Notes: a model not told the origin generated them from the letters alone. Counted from the stretch's first letter, positions 40,506 through 52,477 are shown. The stretch: DNA of 64,000 bases from Ramlibacter sp. (GCA_019635415.1 JAHBZN010000005.1:1-64000), one strand, 5' to 3'. Numbers and translations: made by a program.

Positions 40506-40549
40506 GGGCAATTTCTCCGTCGAGGGTTGGCAACGGTAGCATAGATGGG

Positions 40550-41299
40550 ATGCATGCCGACCCGATTCAAGCCCTGCGCGCGGCGCAGCGTGTCGTACCC
40601 GCCGCGGCGCCGCGCGACGTTCTGCTGGTCGCTGGGGCCACCGGCACCCTGGGCGGCGAGGTGCTGCGCCGGCTCGCCGGCAGCCAGCGCTTCGCGGTGG
40701 CCCACGTGCTCGCGCGCGAACCGTTCACCGACGGCCTGCGCGGTGTCAGGACCCTGTGCGTGCCCGGCGACGAGCCGGCCTCCTGGCCCCGGGTCGCGGC
40801 CTCGTCGGGCGTGATCATGTTCGATCCGCCGCGGCTGTTCCACGACCGCGAACGGGCCCTGTGGACTCCAGCCCCGGCGGACCTGGTGGCGGTGGCGCGC
40901 TGGATGAGGGACTGCGGCGCCCGCACGCTGGCCGTGGTGCTGCCGCATGCCCAGGGCCGCCTGCCCGCGGCGCTGCGGCATGGGCTGGCGGGCCTGGACG
41001 AGCAGGCCGTGGCGTCGCTGGGCTTCGAGCGTGTCCTGTTCGTGCGCTCGGCGCAACGGCCCGGCGCGGCGGTGCCGGGCCGCCCGTTGCTCCAGCGTGT
41101 GGCGCACTGGATGCTCTCGGTCTTCCAGTACATGGTGCCCAGCAGCGAACAGCCCGTGCGCGCGGTCAAGGTGGCGGAGTTCGTGGACCTCGCGCTGCAA
41201 CTCGCACCGCCGGGCATTCATGTGGCGGCGCCGGACCTGGTGTGGCGCGCGGCGCAGCAGGACCTGCGCCAGGCGGTGGCAAGGTGGCTTCAGGCCTGA
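40550..41299 (+). CDS. NAD(P)-binding Rossmann-fold protein
   Basis: A 249-residue protein with a clear dinucleotide-binding start, VLLVAGATGTLGGEVLRRL (Gly29, Gly32, Gly35), and an atypical-SDR-like remainder (FERVLFVRSAQ near 163). The catalytic Tyr-x-x-x-Lys of classical short-chain dehydrogenases is not evident, so it may bind a nucleotide for regulation or epimerase-type chemistry. It is divergent from lemA with 44 bases between start codons and precedes a SnoaL-like gene by 41 bases. Confidence 0.78.
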   Translation: MHADPIQALRAAQRVVPAAAPRDVLLVAGATGTLGGEVLRRLAGSQRFAVAHVLAREPFTDGLRGVRTLCVPGDEPASWPRVAASSGVIMFDPPRLFHDRERALWTPAPADLVAVARWMRDCGARTLAVVLPHAQGRLPAALRHGLAGLDEQAVASLGFERVLFVRSAQRPGAAVPGRPLLQRVAHWMLSVFQYMVPSSEQPVRAVKVAEFVDLALQLAPPGIHVAAPDLVWRAAQQDLRQAVARWLQA

Positions 41300-41340
41300 A
41301 TCCACGGCAAAATCGGCATTCATTGCGCACCGGACCTTCC

Positions 41341-41790
41341 ATGCCCCCTTCGCGACTCCAGGCGGCCACCCTTGGCGGCACCGCCGACGACATTGAGGCC
41401 CTGTTCTACGAGGCGTTGCAGGCCGGGGACATCCACAAGCTCATGACCTGCTGGGCCGACGAGGACGAGATCGTCTGCGTCCACCCCGGCGGTCCGCGGT
41501 TGGTGGGCAGCGGTGTCATCCGCGCGGCCTTCGAAACCCTGTTCGCGCACGGCGGGGTGCGGGCGTCGCCGATGAGGGTGCGCAAGGTCGAGTCGCTGGC
41601 CAGCGCCGTGCACAACGTGCTCGAGCGCATCGAGGTGGCCACCCCCGACGGCGCGCGCGAGGCCTGGGTGATTGCCACCAACGTGTACCACAAGACGGCG
41701 CAGGGCTGGCGCCTGGTGGCCCATCACGCGAGCCCCGGCACGCCCAGCGAGATGGAGGAAGTGGCCGAGGCGCCACCTGTGCTGCATTGA
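41341..41790 (+). CDS. SnoaL/DUF4440-like protein (NTF2 fold)
   Basis: A 149-residue protein with an NTF2-like cone fold: DDIEALFYEALQAGDIHKLMTCWADED (in parts) at the N-terminus, the VHPGGPRLVG turn, and TNVYHKTAQGWRLVAHHASP strands at the end. Such proteins can be enzymes, binding proteins or stress factors. No catalytic set is recognisable. Start chosen at 41341 because the product then has the family length; the frame is open far upstream inside the previous gene. Confidence 0.82.
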   Translation: MPPSRLQAATLGGTADDIEALFYEALQAGDIHKLMTCWADEDEIVCVHPGGPRLVGSGVIRAAFETLFAHGGVRASPMRVRKVESLASAVHNVLERIEVATPDGAREAWVIATNVYHKTAQGWRLVAHHASPGTPSEMEEVAEAPPVLH

Positions 41791-41832
41791 GCCCCGCGCG
41801 TCCCGGTGGCACCGCGAAATCAGACCCAAAAG

Positions 41833-41880
41833 GCCTGTAGCCCTTGACTGCTGGACATCATCAGCTATGAATTATGTAGC
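41833..41880 (-). repeat. 48-bp dispersed element, copy E, spanning a start codon
   Basis: On the minus strand: GCTACATAATTCATAGC, 20 bases, GGGCTACAGGC. The left arm, read on the plus strand, contains the ATG and first codons (MNYVA) of the following hydrolase, and the rest forms its 5' untranslated region. Confidence 0.82.
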
Positions 41881-42841
41881 GCCCTGGTGGTTGCCTGGCG
41901 GCAACCTGCAGACCATCTGGCCGGCACTGTATGCGCGGCGGGTGTTTGGCCCGCATCCGCAGTACCGGCGTGAGCGCTGGGATACCCCGGACGGTGATTT
42001 CATCGACGTGGATTTCCTCGACCCGGCCCCCGATCGCACGCGACCGCTGCTGGTGCTGTTCCACGGACTTGAAGGCTCCTCGCGCAGCCACTATGCGGAG
42101 GCCTTCGCCGATTGGGCGCGCGAGCAGGGTTGGGCCTACGCGGTGCCGCATTTCCGCGGCTGCAGCGGCGAACTCAACCGCGCGCCGCGTGCCTACCATT
42201 CCGGCGACTTCGAGGAGATCGACTGGGTGCTGCGGCGCCTGCGCGGCGAGCGAGCCGGCCCGTTGCTGGCCGTTGGCATCTCGCTGGGCGGCAATGCGTT
42301 GATGCGCTGGGCCGAGGAAATGGGCGAGCAGGCCCACCCGGTGGCGAACGCCGTGGCTTCGGTCTGCTCGCCGATCGACCTGGCCGCCGGGGGCTGGGCC
42401 ATCGGCCGCGGCTTCAACCGGCTGGTCTACACCCGCATGTTCCTCAACACCATGAAGCCCAAGGCGCTGCAGAAGCTGGCCCAGCACCCGGGGCTGTTCG
42501 ACCAGTCGGCTTTGCTGGCCGCGCGCGACCTGTACGAGTTCGACAACGTGTTCACCGCGCCGCTGCATGGGTTCAGGAGCACCGAAGACTACTGGGGCCG
42601 GGCCTCGGCCCGGCCGCACCTGCACCAGATCCGCATTCCCGCGCTGGTGGTCAATGCGCGCAACGATCCGTTCGTGCCGGCCTGGTGCCTGCCGCAGGGG
42701 CATGAGGTCGGGCCGCACGTCACGCTGTGGCAACCGGCGCACGGCGGACACGTGGGGTTTCCGCAGGGGCCCCTGCCAGGCCATGTCCGTACCTTGCCGG
42801 ACGCGGTAGGCGGCTGGCTGGCCCAGGCCGCGGGCCGCTAG
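41867..42841 (+). CDS. YheT-type alpha/beta-hydrolase
   Basis: A 324-residue hydrolase of the YheT/ABHD1-3 family (putative carboxylesterase or phospholipase). It has the family start WWLPGGNLQTIWPAL, the oxyanion FHGLEGSS, the nucleophile elbow GISLGGN with Ser139, the acid in NARNDPFVP and the catalytic His in AHGGHVGF. The start codon lies inside a 48-bp element, and no ribosome binding site other than element sequence is present. The TAG stop overlaps the convergent mrdA stop in the palindrome CTAG. Confidence 0.92.
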   Translation: MNYVAPWWLPGGNLQTIWPALYARRVFGPHPQYRRERWDTPDGDFIDVDFLDPAPDRTRPLLVLFHGLEGSSRSHYAEAFADWAREQGWAYAVPHFRGCSGELNRAPRAYHSGDFEEIDWVLRRLRGERAGPLLAVGISLGGNALMRWAEEMGEQAHPVANAVASVCSPIDLAAGGWAIGRGFNRLVYTRMFLNTMKPKALQKLAQHPGLFDQSALLAARDLYEFDNVFTAPLHGFRSTEDYWGRASARPHLHQIRIPALVVNARNDPFVPAWCLPQGHEVGPHVTLWQPAHGGHVGFPQGPLPGHVRTLPDAVGGWLAQAAGR

Positions 42842-44916
42842 CGCGACGCGGGAACCGCCGCGGTGGCAACCGCCAGCGCGGCCGGGGCGGGTGGGGTGGC
42901 CGTCGCGGGTGCGGCGCCTGCCACGGTGGGGGTCGCCAGCGGCGCCGTGGCCGCGGCCGCGCCCGAACCCGGCGGCCATCCCACCTCGGCGGCATTGCGC
43001 GGCTTGCCGATGGGGGCTGCGGCCTGGCCCTTGCGGACCGCCGCCAGGTCCTCGTCGTTGGGGTACTGGCCCAGCAACCAGTAATCGAACACCCGCCGTG
43101 CGATCGGGGCGGCGTGGGCGGCGCCGAAGCCGGCGTTTTCCACAATCACCGCCAGCGCGATCTTGGGGTCCTCGGCAGGCGCAAATGCGATGTACAGCGC
43201 GTGGTCGCGCTGGTGTTCCGCGAGCTTGGCCGCGTTGTACTTGTCCTTCTGCCCGATGGTCACGGCCTGCGCGGTGCCGGTCTTGCCGCCGGACAGGTAG
43301 CCGGCGCCGGTGAACACGCGCGCCGAGGTGCCCACCTGCGTCACCCCCACGAGCGCCTTGCGCACGATCGCGACGTTCTCGGGCTTGAAGCCCAGGTCCA
43401 CCGGCGGGTCGGCTGGCAGCGTCTCGCGCTCACGCGTGACGGAGTCCTGCGTGGCGATCACCAGCTGGGGCTTGTGCTTGATGCCGTTGTTGGCCAGCGC
43501 GGCCGTGGCCTGCGCGAGCTGCAGCATGGTGAAGCTGTTGTAGCCTTGGCCGATGCCCAGCGAGATGGTTTCCCCGGCGTACCACTTCTGCTGCTCGGGG
43601 CGGCGGTAGTAGCTGCGCTTCCAGGCCTGGTTGGGCAGCACGCCGCGCACCTCGCCGTTGATGTCGATGCCGGTCACCTGGCCGAAGCCCAGCGGCGCCA
43701 TGAAATCGTGGATCGCTTCCACCCCCATCTCGTTGGCCAGTGTGTAGAAATACACGTTGCTCGACTCGACGATGGCGCGGTTCATGTCCATGGGCCCGCC
43801 GCGCTCGTTCTCCGGGCTGCCGAAGCGGTGGCCCCCAAACATGAAGAAGCCGGGGTCGTTGATGATGGCGGTGGGCGAACGCTTGCCGCTTTGCAGCGCG
43901 GCCATGGCCATGAAGGGCTTGTAGGTCGAGCCCGGAGGGTAGGTGCCACGCAGTGCGCGATTGAGCAGCGGCTTGTCGAGCGACTCGTTGAGCATCTGCC
44001 AGTTCTCGACGTCGATGCCTTCGACGAACAGGTTGGGGTCGAACGTGGGCTTGCTCACGAAGGCCAGCACCTGGCCGGTCTTGGGGTCCAGCGCCACCAG
44101 CGCACCGCGCCGCTCGCCGAACATGTCCTCGACCAGTTTCTGCAACTTGATGTCGATCGACAGGATCACGGTGTTGCCCGGCGTGGCAGGGATGCTGGCG
44201 AGCTTGCGCACGGCGCGTCCGCCCGCGGAGGTCTCCACCTGCTCCACGCCGGTGATGCCGTGCAACTGCTTTTCAAAGCTCTGTTCCACGCCGAGCTTGC
44301 CGATGTACTCGGTGCCGCGGTAGTTGCCCTGGTCCTCGTCCGACCAGTCGTCCATCGCGTTCTTCTCGTTCTGGTTGATGCGGCCGATGTAGCCGATCAC
44401 GTGGCTGGCCAGCTCGCCCCAGGGGTAGCTGCGAAACAGGCGGGCCTTGATCTCGACCCCCGGAAAACGGTAGCGCTGGGCGGCAAAGCGCGCCACCTCC
44501 TCGTCGGTCAGCCGGGTGCGGATGGGCAGCGACTCGAAGCTGCGCGACTCGTCCAGCAGCTTCTTGAAACGGCGCCGGTCGCGGTGCTGGATGTCCACCA
44601 CCTGGGCCAGTTCGTCGATGGTCGGCTCCAGGCCCCGTGTCAGCTTCGAAGGCGTGATCTCCAGCGTGTAGGCCGAGTAGTTGGTGGCCAGCACGATGCC
44701 GTTGCGGTCAAGGATCAGGCCGCGGTTGGGCACGATGGGAACGATGGTGGTCCGGTTGCTCTCGGCCTGTTCGTCCAGGTCTTCATGGCGCACCACCTGC
44801 AGGTAGACCAGCCGGGAGGCCAGAAGCAGAAACGCCGCCAGCACCACCAGGCTGGCCACCAGAACCCGCGCACGGAAGCGCGAAAGATCGGCTTCGATGT
44901 TGCGCAGTTCGGTCAT
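42838..44916 (-). CDS. mrdA: penicillin-binding protein 2 (elongasome transpeptidase)
   Basis: Cross-links lateral-wall peptidoglycan with the MreBCD/RodA complex. The 692-residue protein has one N-terminal membrane helix (about 17-37), a dimerisation domain, and a transpeptidase domain with Ser330-Thr-Tyr-Lys333, SSN (in VESSNVYFY) and KTG (GGKTGTAQ). A 45-residue Ala/Pro/Thr-rich tail follows the domain. I take the ATG at 44916 (MTELRNIEADLSRFRAR). rodA, which often follows mrdA, is not here: the next gene is a convergent hydrolase. Confidence 0.95.
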   Translation of the reverse strand: MTELRNIEADLSRFRARVLVASLVVLAAFLLLASRLVYLQVVRHEDLDEQAESNRTTIVPIVPNRGLILDRNGIVLATNYSAYTLEITPSKLTRGLEPTIDELAQVVDIQHRDRRRFKKLLDESRSFESLPIRTRLTDEEVARFAAQRYRFPGVEIKARLFRSYPWGELASHVIGYIGRINQNEKNAMDDWSDEDQGNYRGTEYIGKLGVEQSFEKQLHGITGVEQVETSAGGRAVRKLASIPATPGNTVILSIDIKLQKLVEDMFGERRGALVALDPKTGQVLAFVSKPTFDPNLFVEGIDVENWQMLNESLDKPLLNRALRGTYPPGSTYKPFMAMAALQSGKRSPTAIINDPGFFMFGGHRFGSPENERGGPMDMNRAIVESSNVYFYTLANEMGVEAIHDFMAPLGFGQVTGIDINGEVRGVLPNQAWKRSYYRRPEQQKWYAGETISLGIGQGYNSFTMLQLAQATAALANNGIKHKPQLVIATQDSVTRERETLPADPPVDLGFKPENVAIVRKALVGVTQVGTSARVFTGAGYLSGGKTGTAQAVTIGQKDKYNAAKLAEHQRDHALYIAFAPAEDPKIALAVIVENAGFGAAHAAPIARRVFDYWLLGQYPNDEDLAAVRKGQAAAPIGKPRNAAEVGWPPGSGAAAATAPLATPTVAGAAPATATPPAPAALAVATAAVPASR

Positions 44917-44928
44917 GGCTTGAGCGCA

Positions 44929-44997
44929 GCCGGGCCGCCCCAAGGCGCGAAGGCCCCCCCGGGGGGCAGCGCAGTACACGAAGTGACGAGCGTGGGG
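44929..44997 (+). repeat. 70-bp dispersed element, copy 2 (69 bp)
   Basis: Starts GCCGGGCCGCCCCAAGGCG, has a 19-base centre that here contains a C7-G6 hairpin, then CAGCGCAGTACACGAAGTGA and ends GCGTGGGG. The ends match copy 1 at 19157-19226 almost base for base, while the centres differ. It fills the gap between mreD and mrdA and would be part of their transcript, where it is read in antisense. Confidence 0.78.
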
Positions 44998-45001
44998 GTC
45001 A

Positions 45002-45520
45002 TTACAAGGGCCGGTTTTCGTCCGGATCGGGCGCGCGGCGCTGAGGTGCCAGAAGAACCACGCTGACCACGGGCCACAGCACCGACTCCACCAGGGGGGC
45101 CAGCAGCAGGCCCAGGCCCGGAAACGGTGCGCCGCCCAGCATGCGGACCATGAGTTCGATGGCATGGGCCGCGGCAAACAGCGGCAGCACCTGCACGGCC
45201 TGCGAGGGCACCGAGAACCACAGCAGGCGGCGGTGGATGGTGATGGCGAAGTAGCTCAGCGTGGTGTAGGCCAGCGCGTGTTGGCCGAGCAGCGCCGCCT
45301 GGTGCACGTCCATGGCCAGGCCGAACACGAACGCCGCGCCAATGCCCACGCGCAGGGGCTGGTGCACGCTCCAGAACACCAGCACCAGGGCCAGGAAATC
45401 GGGGATCCAGGGCATGCGGCCCAACGGCAGCATGTTGAGCAGCAGGGCCACGACCAGCGTGCCCCAGATGAACAGCGGATTGGCCGGCAGCAGCAACTGC
45501 TGGCCCTGGCGCATGATCAT
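45002..45520 (-). CDS. mreD: rod shape-determining protein MreD
   Basis: A 172-residue membrane protein of the elongasome with five to six helices. PDFLALVLVFWSVHQPLRVGIGAAF (in parts) and the GLAMDVHQAALLGQHAL segment are typical MreD features. Two starts are possible (45520 and 45514). GGGAGG is well spaced for the first, which I use. It lies 16 bases after mreC, and the gap to mrdA is taken by the 70-bp element. Confidence 0.92.
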   Translation of the reverse strand: MIMRQGQQLLLPANPLFIWGTLVVALLLNMLPLGRMPWIPDFLALVLVFWSVHQPLRVGIGAAFVFGLAMDVHQAALLGQHALAYTTLSYFAITIHRRLLWFSVPSQAVQVLPLFAAAHAIELMVRMLGGAPFPGLGLLLAPLVESVLWPVVSVVLLAPQRRAPDPDENRPL

Positions 45521-45536
45521 GTCAGGCCTCCCGGAC

Positions 45537-46457
45537 TCATCGCTTGCTGCCCTTGCGGCCAGGGGCCGGCGCCGGGTCCTCGGGGGCGGGCCGCGGCGGC
45601 AACTGGCCCGCCAGCGGCGTGAGCACCATCACGTGGCGCGTGGCCGTCACCTGGGCCTGCGGCGTGCAGTAGATGCGCGCAAAGCCCGAATCGGCGCGGC
45701 GCTCGATGCGGTCCACCGTGGCCACCGGCAAACCGGACGGATAGATGCCGTCGACCCCGCTGGTGGTCAGAAGGTCGCCGGTCTGCACGTCGGCATTGCC
45801 GGCCATGAAGCGCAGTTCGAGCGCGCCGCCGTGCGAAGGGTCGCCGAAGGCCACGCTGCGCGCCCCGGTCCGCGCGTTGAGCACCGGAATGGCCTGCTCG
45901 CTGTCGATCACCAGTGTCACCTCGCTGATCAGGGGGTGCACCCGTGTCACCTGGCCGAGCACGCCTGACTCGTCGATCACCGGCGAGCCGGGTTCCACGC
46001 CCTGGACCAGTCCCTTGTCGATCACGATCTTGCGGGTGTAGGGGTCGGCTGCGTCGTACAGCACCTCGGCGGCCTGGCTGGGCGTGGTGAGTTTGTCGCG
46101 CAGCGCCAGCAGCTTGCGCAGCCGCGCGTTCTCCAGCATCAGCAGTTCGACCTGGCCGGCGCGCTGCGCCTGCAGCGTGAGCTTGCGCCGGGCTGCTTCC
46201 TCGCCGGCCTGCGCCGCCTTGAGATCCTCGAAGTAGGCGCCGCCGTCGCGCAGCAGCAGCACCGGCCGCATCGCCAGCCACTGCACCGGGTACAGCGCGG
46301 TCGCGACGGCCGCGCGCAGCGGCTGGGTGATGCGAAAGCGAACGTCGGCGACCATGAGGAACAGGGCCAGCGCACTGCAGACCATCAGCTTGGACAGCGC
46401 GGACGGGCCCTGCTTGAAAAAGGGCGGCGGCGTGCGGTCGAGCGTTCCCAGTGGCAA
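45537..46457 (-). CDS. mreC: rod shape-determining protein MreC
   Basis: A 306-residue bitopic membrane protein that links MreB to PBP2. One membrane helix (about 25-42), a coiled coil (about 75-115) and the beta-barrel MreC domain (VVIDKGLVQGVEPGSPVID-like segment around 140-160). The start is a TTG at 46457, giving MPLGTLDRTPPPFFKQGP, the N-terminus I know from related MreC proteins, with a GGGGG-type ribosome binding site. An ATG at 46385 would cut the cytoplasmic tail. Confidence 0.92.
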   Translation of the reverse strand: MPLGTLDRTPPPFFKQGPSALSKLMVCSALALFLMVADVRFRITQPLRAAVATALYPVQWLAMRPVLLLRDGGAYFEDLKAAQAGEEAARRKLTLQAQRAGQVELLMLENARLRKLLALRDKLTTPSQAAEVLYDAADPYTRKIVIDKGLVQGVEPGSPVIDESGVLGQVTRVHPLISEVTLVIDSEQAIPVLNARTGARSVAFGDPSHGGALELRFMAGNADVQTGDLLTTSGVDGIYPSGLPVATVDRIERRADSGFARIYCTPQAQVTATRHVMVLTPLAGQLPPRPAPEDPAPAPGRKGSKR

Positions 46458-46477
46458 GGTGCTATCCCCCGGAATGT

Positions 46478-46511
46478 GAAAAAGCCGGCCACGTTGCCCA
46501 CGCGCCGGCTT
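46478..46511 (-). terminator. terminator/attenuator between mreB and mreC
   Basis: On the minus strand AAGCCGGC, a 14-base loop and GCCGGCTT form an 8-bp stem followed by a run of T (TTTTTC). Positioned 19 bases after mreB and 21 bases before the mreC start, it probably lowers mreCD-mrdA transcription relative to mreB. Confidence 0.75.
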
Positions 46512-46529
46512 GTGTCCTGGCCTTCATGC

Positions 46530-47747
<1,218 letters not shown>

Positions 47748-47777
47748 TTACATCTGGTTTCGCCGGCATTTTTTCCT

Positions 47778-48077
47778 ATGGCTTTGACCCCCCAAGACAT
47801 CGACCGCATTGCCAATCTGGCAAGGCTGGAACTGCGCCCTGAAGAAAGCGAGCGCATGCTGACTCAAATCAACGGATTCTTCGACATCGTGGAGCAGATG
47901 CGCGCTGTGGATACCACGGGCGTGGAGCCCCTCGCGCACCCCGCGGCCGCGATCCGGCCGGTGGCACTGCGGCTGCGTGATGACGTGGTGAGCGAACCCG
48001 ATCAACGGGAGGCCAACCAGCGCAGCGCGCCGGCCGTCGAGCGCGGACTGTTCCTCGTGCCCAAGGTGATCGAATGA
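47778..48077 (+). CDS. gatC: Asp/Glu-tRNA(Asn/Gln) amidotransferase subunit C
   Basis: Stabilises GatA and completes the GatCAB complex, which amidates misacylated Glu-tRNA(Gln) and/or Asp-tRNA(Asn). The 99-residue protein has the family start [17 protein letters not shown] and the [15 protein letters not shown] belt. Its stop overlaps the gatA start (ATGA at 48074-48077). Presence of the full operon means at least one of the two amide aminoacyl-tRNAs is made indirectly. Confidence 0.95.
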   Translation: MALTPQDIDRIANLARLELRPEESERMLTQINGFFDIVEQMRAVDTTGVEPLAHPAAAIRPVALRLRDDVVSEPDQREANQRSAPAVERGLFLVPKVIE

Positions 48078-49537
48078 GCGACTTGCACGAACTCACGGTC
48101 GCCGCGCTGGCGGCCCGCCTGAAGGCGCGCGAGGTGTCGGCGGTCGAGGTCGCTCGGCACTTCCTGTCCCGCGGTCAGGCGCATGCCTCGCTTGGGGCCT
48201 ATCTGGCCACGGACGAAGCCGTCACGCTGACGCAGGCACGCGCGGTGGATGCGCAGATCGCCGCCGGAACCGCGGGCGTGCTGGCGGGCGTGCCGATCGC
48301 GCACAAGGACATCTTCGTGACGCGTGACTTCGCCAGCACGGCCGGCTCCCGGATGCTCGAGGGCTACCGCTCCCCCTTCGACGCGACGGTGGTGCGCCGG
48401 CTGGGCGAGGCCGGTGCCGTGACCCTGGGCAAGCTCAACTGCGATGAATTTGCCATGGGCTCCTCCAACGAGAACTCGGCCTTTCATCCCGCCAGAAATC
48501 CGTGGGATTCGTCGCGCATTCCCGGCGGGTCCTCGGGCGGCAGCGCCGTGGCCGTGGCCGCGCGCCTCGCGCCGGCGGCCACGGGCACCGACACGGGCGG
48601 CTCGATCCGCCAGCCAGCGGCCTTCTGCGGCATCACCGGTATCAAGCCCACCTACGGCCGGGCCTCGCGCTACGGCATGATCGCGTTCGCTTCCAGTCTC
48701 GACCAGGCGGGCCCGATGGCGCACACGGCCGAGGATTGCGCGCTGCTGCTCAGCGTGATGTGCGGCCCCGACCTGGACCGTGATTCGACCTCGCTGGACC
48801 TGCCCGCCGAGGACTTCACGCGATCGCTCGACGCGTCGCTGGACGGGCTGCGCATCGGTGTGCCGCGCGAGTTTCTGGGCGAGGGCCTGTCGGCGGACGT
48901 GCGTGCCGCGGTGGATGCCGCGCTCGCGCAGTACCAGAAGCTGGGCGCCCGCCTGGTCGAGATTTCGCTGCCGCGCACGCAGCTGTCGATCCCGGTCTAC
49001 TACATCATTGCGCCGGCCGAAGCCTCGAGCAACCTGAGCCGTTTCGACGGCGTGAAGTTCGGCCATCGCGCGAAGCAGTACGCCGACCTCAACGACATGT
49101 ACCGCAAGACCCGCGCCGAAGGCTTCGGCGACGAGGTCAAGCGCCGCATCATGACCGGCACCTATGTGCTGAGCCATGGCTACTACGACGCCTACTACCT
49201 GCAGGCCCAGAAGATCCGCCGCATGATCGCCGACGACTTCCAGCAGGCCTTCGCGCAGTGCGACCTGATCGCCGGGCCGGTGGCGCCCAGCGTGGCCTGG
49301 AAGCTCGGCGGCCACGGCAACGATCCGCTGGCCGACTACCTGGCCGACATCTTCACGCTGCCGGCCTCGCTGGCCGGGCTGCCCGGCATGAGCGTGCCGT
49401 GTGGCACGGGCGAAGCGGGCATGCCCGTGGGCCTGCAACTGATCGGCAACTATTTTGACGAAGCGAAGCTGCTCAATGCGGCGCACCGCTTCCAGCAGGC
49501 GACCGACTGGCACCAGCGCTCGCCGCAGGGATTCTGA
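48074..49537 (+). CDS. gatA: Asp/Glu-tRNA(Asn/Gln) amidotransferase subunit A
   Basis: The glutamine amidase of GatCAB. The 487-residue amidase-signature protein has the Lys-Ser-Ser set at Lys78 (HKDIF), Ser153 (PGGSSGGS) and Ser177 (GTDTGGSIR), agreeing within one residue with Staphylococcus GatA (79, 154, 178). Coupled to gatC by ATGA and one base away from the gatB start. Confidence 0.97.
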   Translation: MSDLHELTVAALAARLKAREVSAVEVARHFLSRGQAHASLGAYLATDEAVTLTQARAVDAQIAAGTAGVLAGVPIAHKDIFVTRDFASTAGSRMLEGYRSPFDATVVRRLGEAGAVTLGKLNCDEFAMGSSNENSAFHPARNPWDSSRIPGGSSGGSAVAVAARLAPAATGTDTGGSIRQPAAFCGITGIKPTYGRASRYGMIAFASSLDQAGPMAHTAEDCALLLSVMCGPDLDRDSTSLDLPAEDFTRSLDASLDGLRIGVPREFLGEGLSADVRAAVDAALAQYQKLGARLVEISLPRTQLSIPVYYIIAPAEASSNLSRFDGVKFGHRAKQYADLNDMYRKTRAEGFGDEVKRRIMTGTYVLSHGYYDAYYLQAQKIRRMIADDFQQAFAQCDLIAGPVAPSVAWKLGGHGNDPLADYLADIFTLPASLAGLPGMSVPCGTGEAGMPVGLQLIGNYFDEAKLLNAAHRFQQATDWHQRSPQGF

Positions 49538-49538
49538 G

Positions 49539-51056
<1,518 letters not shown>

Positions 51057-51075
51057 ATTCCCTGGGGGAGTGGTC

Positions 51076-51123
51076 GCTCTGCTTTTGATAGCAGACAGTG
51101 GCCGCCCCGCCTGGGCTACAGCT
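51076..51123 (+). repeat. 48-bp dispersed element, copy F
   Basis: GCTCTGCTTTTGATAGC, 20 bases, GGGCTACAGCT. It lies between the convergent gatB and DUF4124 genes; its last two bases fall in the stop codon of the DUF4124 gene. Confidence 0.85.
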
Positions 51124-51778
51124 AGTTTTTGTCCACAGGCTGGCCGCGCAGGGCCCACATCCGGCGCAGCTGGTCGAGCTCGTCGTCAAAGCGCGTGTGG
51201 ATGCGCCGCTTCTCGTCTTCCTGGTTTGCCACAAAGCGCTTCTGCGCGGCCTGCTGGTGGTCGTTTTCCTCGATCTGGCGTTTCAGCGTGGCGGGCACCT
51301 TGCTCGGGTCGCGCTTGTAGAAATCGATTTCGGCGTCGAGCTTCTTGCGCTGCGTGAGCAGCTCGGCCGTGCGCTTGTCGGCGGTCCTGATGACCTCGTC
51401 AACCTGTTCGATCGCGGCGCTGCGCTCCCGGTCGTGCGCCGCCCGGTTGGGGTAGCGCGCCAGCAGCGCGCGTTCGCGGCGCCGGTCGTCGGCAAGGCGG
51501 TTGCGCTCCTCGGCCGCCTTGCGGTTGGCTTCTTCCTGGGCCGCGCGCTCCTCGGCCGTGAGCGAGGGGCCCACGAGGCGCTTGACCGTGCCGCTGGGGT
51601 TGAGCTCCTTCTGCACACGGTCGTTGCAGGCGGCGATCGGGCGGTCGGAGGTGAGGCGGCGGCCCTGGGCATCCACGCAGGTGTAGATGCTCGGCTGGGC
51701 GAAAGACAGCGTCGCGAAGCTGGTGAGCAAGCTCCCCAGCGTCAGCGTCTTCAATCCGTCCACGAAGATCCAGCCCAA
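51122..51778 (-). CDS. DUF4124-domain exported coiled-coil protein
   Basis: A 218-residue exported protein of unknown function. A signal peptide (about 9-27, ending SFA) leads to a DUF4124 domain (SIYTCVDAQGRRLTSDRPI), then a highly charged Arg/Glu/Ala-rich coiled coil (about 75-205). The TAG stop overlaps the end of repeat copy F. It is the gene after pyrE on the same strand, 15 bases away, so they may share a transcript. Confidence 0.82.
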   Translation of the reverse strand: MGWIFVDGLKTLTLGSLLTSFATLSFAQPSIYTCVDAQGRRLTSDRPIAACNDRVQKELNPSGTVKRLVGPSLTAEERAAQEEANRKAAEERNRLADDRRRERALLARYPNRAAHDRERSAAIEQVDEVIRTADKRTAELLTQRKKLDAEIDFYKRDPSKVPATLKRQIEENDHQQAAQKRFVANQEDEKRRIHTRFDDELDQLRRMWALRGQPVDKN

Positions 51779-51793
51779 CCGTCTGCCTTTATT

Positions 51794-52477
51794 TCAGTCG
51801 TCCACACCGTAGCGCTGCCTGTACGCAAGAACCGGTGCATGGTGGGCGCCCAGACTGTCGCTTTGGTGACTTTCAAGATACTGCAGCAAGTCGGCCAGCC
51901 GCGCAATCGCGCAAACCTGCAGGCCGAGCTGGTGCCGCACGTACTGCACGGCACTGTGGTCCACGTCCACGCCGTTCTCGGTGGCCTTCTCCTGGCGGTC
52001 CAGGGCGATCGCCACCGCGTGCGGCGTGGCGCCCGCGGCGCGGATGATGGCGATGGATTCGCGGGCCGCGGTGCCGGCCGACATCACGTCATCCACGATC
52101 AGCACGCGCCCGCGCACCGGCGCGCCCACCAGGGTGCCGCCCTCGCCGTGGTCCTTGGCTTCCTTGCGGTTGTAGGCGTAGGGCACGTTGCGGCCCTGGC
52201 GCGCCAGCTCGAGCGCCACCACAGCGGCCAGCGGAATGCCCTTGTACGCGGGGCCGAAGATCATGTCGAACGCGATGCCGCTGGCCAGGATGCGCTGTGC
52301 ATAGAATTGCGCAAGCCGGCCCAGCTTGGCGCCATCGTCGAACAGGCCGGCATTGAAGAAGTACGGCGACAGCCGGCCCGCCTTGGTCTTGAATTCGCCA
52401 AAGCGCAGCACGCCCGAATCCACCGAGAATTGCACGAAGTCCTGGGCCAGCGCGTCTGCGCCTGCATCAACCGCCAT
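51794..52477 (-). CDS. pyrE: orotate phosphoribosyltransferase
   Basis: Converts orotate and PRPP to orotidine 5'-phosphate in pyrimidine synthesis. The 227-residue protein has FKTKAGRLSPYFFNAG, the flexible-loop segment YNRKEAKDHGEGG and the PRPP motif VLIVDDVMSAGTA. The start at 52477 is chosen because the product then matches family length; it overlaps the start codon of the divergent xth gene by two bases (CATG). Confidence 0.95.
   Translation of the reverse strand: MAVDAGADALAQDFVQFSVDSGVLRFGEFKTKAGRLSPYFFNAGLFDDGAKLGRLAQFYAQRILASGIAFDMIFGPAYKGIPLAAVVALELARQGRNVPYAYNRKEAKDHGEGGTLVGAPVRGRVLIVDDVMSAGTAARESIAIIRAAGATPHAVAIALDRQEKATENGVDVDHSAVQYVRHQLGLQVCAIARLADLLQYLESHQSDSLGAHHAPVLAYRQRYGVDD

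Noticed and set aside
51840-51895. Element-like sequence in the 3' part of pyrE
   Set aside because: The arm lacks TAGC and the spacing to GGGC does not match the fixed 20 bases.
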